In this document: positions 22,353-26,955 of the stretch, one piece after another
Numbering within the stretch: position 1 is the stretch's first letter
Layout: each line of letters starts with the position of its first letter
NCBI RefSeq assembly: GCF_001280125.1
Contig: NZ_LGEG01000274.1
Location: 1-26,955 of the forward strand
Reading direction: 5' to 3'
DNA length: 26,955 nucleotides
Source: Streptomyces sp. NRRL F-6492
GTDB taxonomy: Bacteria; Actinomycetota; Actinomycetes; Streptomycetales; Streptomycetaceae
Translations under genes and position numbers: made by a program
Notes under the pieces: model-generated
Databases searched by the model: none
What the model was told of the DNA's origin: nothing
Seen by the model: only the letters and a program-made list of their open reading frames with translations

Positions 22353-23225
22353 ATGACCAGTGGGCGCCGGGCGGTGCTGCGCCTCGCCGCCGCGCTCGGC
22401 GCCACCACCACCGTCGGAGTCCTCGCCGCCGACCGGCTCGCCGCGCCCGACCGGGCCGCCGACGCCGCCCCCGTGCCCCGGCGCACCCCGGGAGCCGGGG
22501 CCGACCAGGGGGCCGCGGGTCCCGCCGTCGGCCCGCGGGCCGAGGCCGCCCGGCTGGGCCCGAACGCGTACCGCCTCCAGCCGATGACCTCCCACGCGTC
22601 CCCGGCGTACCGGCGCGCGCTGCCGCCCGTGCGCCGGCGGCCCTTCCTCAGCGTGTCCGGGGCCGGCCGCTCGATGGTGCTGACCTTCGACGACGGACCC
22701 GACCCCCGCTACACCCCCGGCATCCTCGACACCCTGCGCCGCCACGACTGCCGGGCGATGTTCTTCGTCTGCGGCGAGATGGCCGCCGAGAACCGGGACC
22801 TGCTGCGGCGGATGGCCGCGGAGGGACACGTCGTCGGCAACCACTCCTGGTCCCACCCCCTGATCACCGGGCTGCGGCCCTCCCGCATCCGCGACGAGCT
22901 GGGCTCCACCAGCGAGGTCGTCGAGCGGACCCTCGGCACGGCCCCGCTCTGGTACCGCGCCCCCTACGGGGCCTGGAACCGGCACTCCTTCGAGATCGGT
23001 GCCGAGCTCGGCATGGAACCGCTCGCCTGGACCGTCGACACCCTGGACTGGAAGGAGCCCGGCACCGACTCCATCGTCCGCCGCGTCCTCGACGGCGCGG
23101 CCCCCGGCGTCGTCGTCCTGAACCACGACGCGGGCGGCGACCGCTCCCAGAGCGTGGCCGCGCTCCGCCGCTACCTGCCCGCCCTCCTCGACGCCGGGTA
23201 CCACCTCACCGTTCCCCGGCGCTGA
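22353..23225 (+). CDS. Exported polysaccharide deacetylase (NodB/CE4 family)
   Basis: 290-aa enzyme that likely removes acetyl groups from peptidoglycan, chitin-like or exopolysaccharide substrates outside the cell. The catalytic core is intact: TFDDGPD (D113/D114), HSWSHP with zinc ligands H164 and H168, RAPYGAWN (R202), WTVDTLDW and LNHD (H258). The N-terminus MTSGRRAVLRLAAALGA has a twin-arginine motif and a hydrophobic stretch, which suggests Tat export. The ATG at 22353 is preferred over the ATG at 22338 because AAAAAGGA lies about 4-5 nt upstream of it and no ribosome site precedes the earlier one. A long Pro/Ala/Arg linker (about 35-95) precedes the core. Confidence 0.92.
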   Translation: MTSGRRAVLRLAAALGATTTVGVLAADRLAAPDRAADAAPVPRRTPGAGADQGAAGPAVGPRAEAARLGPNAYRLQPMTSHASPAYRRALPPVRRRPFLSVSGAGRSMVLTFDDGPDPRYTPGILDTLRRHDCRAMFFVCGEMAAENRDLLRRMAAEGHVVGNHSWSHPLITGLRPSRIRDELGSTSEVVERTLGTAPLWYRAPYGAWNRHSFEIGAELGMEPLAWTVDTLDWKEPGTDSIVRRVLDGAAPGVVVLNHDAGGDRSQSVAALRRYLPALLDAGYHLTVPRR

Positions 23226-23241
23226 CCCGCCGGCACGGAGG

Positions 23242-23270
23242 AGGGCCCGGCACCCCGGGTGCCGGGCCCT
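23242..23270. terminator. Bidirectional terminator between deacetylase and sortase genes
   Basis: agggcccggcaccc and gggtgccgggccct (14-nt arms) form a near-perfect stem with a minimal loop, between the two convergent stops. The practical loop is probably larger after fraying of the centre. Confidence 0.75.
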
Positions 23271-23287
23271 TCGCCGATGACGCGGGG

Positions 23288-23947
23288 TCAGCGGGAGCCG
23301 ACCATCCGGGCGTAGACGACGACGTTCCCGTCGTACCCCCGCGCGCGCGTGTACCCGCCGCCGCAGGTGATGACCCGCAGCTCCGGCGCGCCCGTGTCGG
23401 CGTAGACCCGCACGCCGGGGAAGTTGTCCTTCGCGTACACCTCGATGCCGTAGATCTCGAAGACCGCGACCCGGCCGTCGTACCGCTCGACCTCGATGTG
23501 CTGGCCCTTCTCCAGCGAGCCGAGGCCGTAGAAGACCGCCGGGCCCTGGGTGTTGTCGACGTGGCCGACGACGACCGAGGTCCCGCGCTGGCCGGGGGAG
23601 ATGCCGTTCTGGTACCAGCCGGCGAGATTGGCGTCCTGCGGCGGGGGCGCCGCCACCCAGCCGTCCGCGTCCAGGCCCACGTCCATGATCGGGGCCGCGA
23701 CCCGGATCGCCGGGATCTTGATCCGGGAGGCCGGGGCGAAGGGGAGCGGCTCCAGGCCCGCGGCCGCGGAGGGGGCCGACGGGGCGGTCGGCGCCGCCGG
23801 CCGGGCCGCCGCGGCGGGTTGCGGCGGCCCGGAGGTGACGTCCACCCCGTTGCGCATCATCGCGAGCCCGGACAGCATGGCGAGGGCCAGGACACCCCAG
23901 GGTTGGAGTCTCCTGCGCTCGGAGACGCGGAAGTCCTTCGGGGGCAT
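23288..23947 (-). CDS. Class F sortase
   Basis: 219-aa membrane-anchored transpeptidase. An N-terminal hydrophobic helix (about 18-31) and a Pro/Ala-rich linker (about 41-70) precede the sortase domain. Active-site residues are H129 (GHVD), C195 (VITCGG) and an Arg just after it (R200 or R202, in the TRARGYDG segment). The ending NVVVYARM is typical of class F. Sortases cut a C-terminal sorting signal and attach the protein to the cell wall or another protein. The ATG at 23947 has gggag upstream. It is divergent from a Gly-rich surface protein whose C-terminus could be a substrate, which is inferred from position and shared motifs, not shown. Confidence 0.9.
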   Translation of the reverse strand: MPPKDFRVSERRRLQPWGVLALAMLSGLAMMRNGVDVTSGPPQPAAAARPAAPTAPSAPSAAAGLEPLPFAPASRIKIPAIRVAAPIMDVGLDADGWVAAPPPQDANLAGWYQNGISPGQRGTSVVVGHVDNTQGPAVFYGLGSLEKGQHIEVERYDGRVAVFEIYGIEVYAKDNFPGVRVYADTGAPELRVITCGGGYTRARGYDGNVVVYARMVGSR

Positions 23948-24384
23948 GGTTCTCCCTTCGTGGCGTCGTCAGAACGGTAAGGGCGGTCCGCGGGGCCGTC
24001 GCGCCGGGCGGTCCGAACGGGTGGGGGCGGCCTCCGGACGGGCGCCGGGGCGCGCGCCCGGGGCGGCGGCGGACGGGCGGACGGCGGACGACCTGCGAGC
24101 CGACCCGTCGGAGACGGACAGGTCGGCCGATCGGGGTGGGCGGGCCGACAGGCGGGTGACGGCGGGCTGACCCATCCGAGTAATCGTCAGATAAGCACCC
24201 TGGAAGCCTCTGACCTGCGCGTACGGCACCTCCGGCACTCTTCGCCCCGGCGTGTCGCCTCACCGGAGTGGAGCAGTGCCGACATGCGTGCTCCGTCACG
24301 AATGGTGATGGTTCGTCATGGAAGGCGTACTCGTCGACACTCCCGGAGCACCGCTTTGGGGCGTCTTCCACTGGAGGTTCAACC
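23948..24384. other. Intergenic region between sortase and Gly-rich surface protein genes
   Basis: A 437-bp divergent gap. The left part is very GC-rich with repeated gcggacgg words and no supported gene. Then comes the more AT-rich gagtaatcgtcagataagc (24177-24195). A 5-bp inverted repeat ACGAA-9 nt-TTCGT lies at 24298-24316. Both promoters must lie here; no clear hexamer pair was assigned. Confidence 0.55.
24298..24316. promoter_or_regulatory. Inverted repeat ACGAA-N9-TTCGT upstream of the Gly-rich surface gene
   Basis: Arms ACGAA (24298-24302) and TTCGT (24312-24316) surround tggtgatgg. They lie 69 nt before the start at 24385. A possible regulator site or an RNA hairpin in the 5' leader; weak evidence. 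Confidence 0.3.
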
Positions 24385-25074
24385 ATGCGTGCTGCACGCA
24401 CTCTGGCGGTGACCGCCACCGCGATCGCGGCGGTCGGCCTCGCGGCCCCCCTCGCCGCCGCCACCAACAGCCCGGGCAACGTCCTGCACGGTGGCTCGAA
24501 CGGCTCGAACGACGGCCAGAACGGCGGTCAGGGCGGTGGGAACGGCAACAACAACGGTGGCCAGGGCGGGAACGGCAACAACGGCGGCCAGGGCGGTGGG
24601 AACGGCAACAACAACGGCGGCCAGGGCGGGAACGGCAACAACGGCGGCCAGGGCGGTGGGAACGGCAACAACGGCCCCAGCAACGTCACCGTCAACCCCT
24701 TCGACGTCCACCCCGGCTCGACGCTCACCATCACCGCGCGCGGCTGCAACCGCGGCGGCACGGTCACGTCCAACGCCTTCCCGGAGACCACCCTCTCGGG
24801 CAACAACAACGGCGTCTCCACCGCCGTCGCCCGCGTCTACAACCACGCCACCCCGGGCAACTACAACCTGGCCGTCCGCTGCAACGGCAACTCCTCCGTG
24901 GTCACGCAGTCGTTCCGGGTCCTCCCGGGCCGTGGCGCGCAGGGCGGCCTCGGCGGCTCGCTGGCCCCCAGCTCCACCGAGATGGCCCTCGGCGGCAGCC
25001 TCGTGGCCGCGGCCGCGCTCGGCGGCGGTCTCTTCGTCGCCCGCCGTCGCCGTGTGACCGGCGCGGGGATCTGA
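24385..25074 (+). CDS. Secreted Gly/Asn-rich surface protein with C-terminal anchor (possible sortase substrate)
   Basis: 229-aa exported protein. A signal peptide (1-26, ending LAAA) is followed by a Gly/Gln/Asn repeat (47-96). A small Ig-like domain (about 100-178: VTVNPFDVHPGSTLTITARGC) carries Cys121 and Cys166, likely a disulfide. The C-terminus reads LPGRGAQGGLGGSLAP, then a hydrophobic helix (about 201-218) and RRRR, the order of a sortase substrate but without LPXTG. The ATG at 24385 has GGAGG 7 nt upstream. It is a paralogue of the gene at 25200-25778 and lies near a class F sortase. The real anchor mechanism is not shown. Confidence 0.8.
   Translation: MRAARTLAVTATAIAAVGLAAPLAAATNSPGNVLHGGSNGSNDGQNGGQGGGNGNNNGGQGGNGNNGGQGGGNGNNNGGQGGNGNNGGQGGGNGNNGPSNVTVNPFDVHPGSTLTITARGCNRGGTVTSNAFPETTLSGNNNGVSTAVARVYNHATPGNYNLAVRCNGNSSVVTQSFRVLPGRGAQGGLGGSLAPSSTEMALGGSLVAAAALGGGLFVARRRRVTGAGI
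24523..24672 (+). repeat. 60-bp tandem repeat coding for Gly/Gln/Asn-rich units
   Basis: Two nearly identical 60-bp units (24523-24582, 24583-24642) and a half unit (24643-24672) encode GGQGGGNGNN-NGGQGGNGNN-type 20-residue blocks. They sit between the signal peptide and the Ig-like domain. Length changes by whole units keep the frame. Confidence 0.9.
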
Positions 25075-25101
25075 CCGGCCGAACCTCCCGGTCGGCCCGC
25101 C

Positions 25102-25149
25102 ACGCCCGTCGCCCCCGGATCCTCGTCAGGATCCGGGGGCGACGGGCGT
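25102..25149. terminator. Strong bidirectional terminator between the two surface-protein genes
   Basis: A perfect 22-bp stem (25102-25123 with 25128-25149; core acgcccgtcgcccccggatc) with a 4-nt loop cgtc lies between the two convergent stops (25074 and 25200). It is the longest perfect stem I found in the window. Confidence 0.88.
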
Positions 25150-25199
25150 CCGGGAAGGGAACGCCCGCGTACCGCCGCGGTCCGCGCCACGGCGCCCCC

Positions 25200-25778
25200 T
25201 CAGTGGCGCCGGGACTCGGCGGTGCGGCGGCGCACCACGTAGAAGACGCCGCCCGCGGCGGCCAGGACGAGGGCCCCGCCCGCGGCCAGTTCGACGGGGC
25301 CGACCCCGTCGTCCACCGAGCCGCCGAGACCGCCCTGGACGCCCCGCGGGGGAGTGAGGATCGTGGAGCGGATCGTCGGGGTGGCGGTGGCGGTCGGGGT
25401 GGCCGTGGCGCCGCCGGCGATCGTGAGGTCGACGGTGCCCTGGACGCCGCCCGTGCAGTTGAACGCGACGGTGTAGACGCTGCCGGGCCGCACGTCCAGG
25501 TCCACGGTGGCGGTCGCCGTCGCCCCGGGGGCGATGACGGCGGTGTCGAAGACACCGGCCGCGGCCGTCGCCGTGCTGGCGCAGCCGGGGGCGCTCAGGT
25601 TCACCCGGCCGCCGGGGGAGACGACCGAGGGCGAAACGACGAAATCGCCCGGGGCCTTGGCGCCCCGCGCCCGCGGGTTGGGTGCCGGGGCACCTTCCGT
25701 CGCGACGGCGAAGGGGGCGGCCAGGGCGAAGGCGGCCACCCCCAGCAGGGCAGTGGATGCGGCACGTATCGCGCGCAT
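25200..25778 (-). CDS. Secreted surface protein with C-terminal anchor, paralogue of 24385-25074
   Basis: 192-aa exported protein. A signal peptide (1-27, AAPFAVATE) is followed by an Ig-like domain (about 46-122: FVVSPSVVSPGGRVNLSAPGC) with Cys66 and Cys108. A Thr/Pro/Ala linker leads to the C-terminus PPRGVQGGLGGSVDDG, then a helix (about 163-181) and RRR. The QGGLGGS tail, the two-Cys Ig-like core and the ribosome site (GGAGG 7 nt before the ATG) match the Gly-rich gene. It probably arose by duplication. A minus-strand TAGCGT (+25857-25862) could be its -10. It is likely a wall- or membrane-anchored protein; the function is unknown. Confidence 0.8.
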   Translation of the reverse strand: MRAIRAASTALLGVAAFALAAPFAVATEGAPAPNPRARGAKAPGDFVVSPSVVSPGGRVNLSAPGCASTATAAAGVFDTAVIAPGATATATVDLDVRPGSVYTVAFNCTGGVQGTVDLTIAGGATATPTATATPTIRSTILTPPRGVQGGLGGSVDDGVGPVELAAGGALVLAAAGGVFYVVRRRTAESRRH

Positions 25779-25856
25779 GGTGAATCCTCCGGGTCCCGAG
25801 GGGCAGCCGCGGAAGGGGGTTCCCGCGAAGGGCCTGCGTGCACCTCGATGCCCGAA

Positions 25857-25862
25857 ACGCTA
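25857..25862 (-). promoter_or_regulatory. Candidate -10 element for the surface-protein gene at 25200-25778
   Basis: TAGCGT on the minus strand (+ strand acgcta) about 80 nt before the start codon. No clear -35, so low confidence. Confidence 0.3.
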
Positions 25863-25944
25863 AGAGCGCGCTACGAGGCCCGCGATCCCAGAGGTGCGAA
25901 CGGGTCACGCGTGTCCCCCGTGCGGCCCACTCGGGTGGCGCTTC

Positions 25945-26709
25945 TCACCCGGTGAGCCGCGGGAACAGGTCGGTGAACGGCGTGGCGGTGGCCGACATGC
26001 CCCGGCCGTACGGCGCGTCGAAGTCCCAGATGAGGAAGAGCAGGAAGGCGATGAGGACGCTGAAGAGCCCGGCGAGCAGCAGTTCCCGCCCGGTCCTGCG
26101 GATCTGGAGCGTGAAGATCAGGCCGACCGTCACCAGGGCGCCGACGATCAGACCGAACCACACCACCCCGGGCATGGTCTCGCCCGCGTTCTGTCCGCGG
26201 GCGTTGCGGGCGTCGTCGACGGCGGCCACCTGGTCCACCAGCGGCTGGTACGCCTGCCCCTCGAAGTCGTTCGCCGGCCGGTAGTCGGTGACGCTCCGCC
26301 GCACCTTCTCCAGGAGCGCGGTGCCCTCCCCGCTCAGCTCGCCGGTCTCGGACATGTGCTTCCACTCGTCGTCGACCACGTAGGAGACGTACGCGTCGAC
26401 GTCGGCCCGGATGCGGGCGCGGACCTCCTGCGGATACACCTCGGCGCGGGCCGAGATCTCGTGCAGCGCCTGGGCCTCCTGCCGCACGGTCTCCTGGGCG
26501 GCCCCCCGCGCCTCCCAGACGCCGGCGATGGCCAGACCGAGGACGATGGCGTAGATCACGCCGATCATCATCGTCATGTACTCGATGACGTCCGGGGTCT
26601 CGCTGGGGTCGTCGTCGTCGGGGATCCGGCGGTGGTTGATGACGACGATGGTGAGCACGACGGCGCAGGCCGCCGCCATCGCGAGGGACAGAACGAGCCA
26701 TTCGGACAC
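25945..26709 (-). CDS. DUF4239 family membrane protein
   Basis: 254-aa protein. One N-terminal helix (about 4-24), a second at about 44-67 (MMIGVIYAIVLGLAIAGVW), a large charged middle region, and two C-terminal helices (about 182-203 and 209-231) that end in a short Asp/Pro-rich tail. The arrangement and the EARGAAQETVRQEAQALHEI segment match DUF4239, function unknown. The GTG at 26709 has GGAGG with suitable spacing. It follows a truncated gene on the same strand by about 34 bp, so the two probably share a transcript. Confidence 0.85.
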   Translation of the reverse strand: MSEWLVLSLAMAAACAVVLTIVVINHRRIPDDDDPSETPDVIEYMTMMIGVIYAIVLGLAIAGVWEARGAAQETVRQEAQALHEISARAEVYPQEVRARIRADVDAYVSYVVDDEWKHMSETGELSGEGTALLEKVRRSVTDYRPANDFEGQAYQPLVDQVAAVDDARNARGQNAGETMPGVVWFGLIVGALVTVGLIFTLQIRRTGRELLLAGLFSVLIAFLLFLIWDFDAPYGRGMSATATPFTDLFPRLTG

Positions 26710-26743
26710 GGATTCCTCCGGTGGGATCAGTGGGGTCGACGGA

Positions 26744-26955
26744 TCAGCGGGAGCGGGAGCGCAGGATCGCGGTCGCGAGGACCGCCGGGGCGATGATCAC
26801 CAGCGTCGTGGTGAGGACGGACGTGCCGCCCTTCGGCTGGGGGCGCGTGGCGGGGCGGTAGTGGGGGAGCGCGACGGGAGCGGGGGACGGGGGCTCGGGT
26901 CGCGCGGAGGCCGGGGGCGGGGGAGCGGCGGCCGACGTCGGCTCGGGCGCCGGCG
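26744..26955 (-). CDS. C-terminal fragment of a Pro-rich, membrane-anchored protein (cut by window edge)
   Basis: The frame is open from the right edge to a stop at 26744 (complement). It encodes about 70 residues: a Pro/Ala-rich stretch (PAPEPTSAAAPPPPAS...), then QPKGGTSVLTTTLVIIAPAVLATAIL (hydrophobic helix) and a short RSRSR tail. This looks like an extracellular or periplasmic protein with a C-terminal membrane anchor, or the end of a larger membrane protein. The start is outside the window, so its identity cannot be given. It precedes the DUF4239 gene by 34 bp on the same strand. Confidence 0.65.
   Translation of the reverse strand, partial: PAPEPTSAAAPPPPASARPEPPSPAPVALPHYRPATRPQPKGGTSVLTTTLVIIAPAVLATAILRSRSR

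Noticed and set aside
23969..24238. Minus-strand frame in the sortase-surface-protein gap
   Set aside because: Arg/Pro/Ala-rich, no ribosome site or motif, in a GC-rich stretch that allows open frames by chance.
24528..24821. Minus-strand PPWPPLLPFP repeat protein
   Set aside because: Reverse reading of the Gly/Gln/Asn repeat of the surface protein gene.

Overview
The window is chromosomal DNA from a high-GC actinobacterium, almost certainly a Streptomyces or close relative. The evidence is very strong GC3 bias with long antisense shadow frames, GTG starts, apparently leaderless genes, and Streptomyces-type families (Rpf/LysM/M23 hydrolase, DUF6777 lipoprotein, multidomain SpoIIE-type PP2C phosphatase, LytTR-type two-component system, class F sortase). 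I see no rRNA, tRNA, CRISPR array, insertion sequence or phage module. About 23 protein genes are supported, one of them cut by the right edge.

Layout. 23-1372 is a secreted cell-wall hydrolase, convergent with and overlapped by a DMT-type transporter (1253-2236, minus). Divergent from it are a FhuF-like 2Fe-2S protein (2468-3181) and a zinc-ribbon SDR with a non-canonical catalytic triad (3276-4751), closed by a 14-bp-stem terminator. A 56-residue orphan peptide gene (5023-5193) follows. Then comes a minus-strand operon, YndJ-like / DUF1990 / lipase-maturation-factor-like (8161 down to 5267), whose promoter lies between two near-identical TTGAAC-type palindromes with centres 40 bp apart. After it, on plus: a DUF6777 lipoprotein with a repeat-expanded N-terminus (8359-9741), a PAS-GAF-PP2C-HATPase phosphatase (9804-11990) whose end merges into palindromic repeats, a WS/DGAT acyltransferase (12258-13655), an Fpg/Nei glycosylase (13713-14585), and a four-gene LytTR response regulator / DUF485 / acetate-type symporter / LytS-like kinase cluster (14626-18888).

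The right third holds a minus-strand ECF sigma factor (19741-20286) and an unrecognised small protein (18910-19404) separated by a GGTCCC-rich minisatellite, a CapA-family lipoprotein (20546-21769), a universal stress protein (21786-22247, minus), a polysaccharide deacetylase (22353-23225), and a class F sortase (23288-23947, minus). Beyond the sortase are two related small surface proteins (24385-25074 plus; 25200-25778 minus) with a shared C-terminal tail. Last come a DUF4239 membrane protein (25945-26709, minus) and the 3' end of a proline-rich membrane-anchored protein (26744 to the edge, minus).

Cell-envelope work is a recurring theme: peptidoglycan hydrolase, CapA, deacetylase, sortase and tail-anchored surface proteins. 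The most interesting leads are the sortase F neighbourhood with its shared non-LPXTG C-terminal motif, the orphan 56-aa peptide, the SDR lacking the usual catalytic Tyr, the paired operators with no adjacent regulator, and the palindromic repeat array after the phosphatase. All family assignments were made by eye from motifs; no searches were run.
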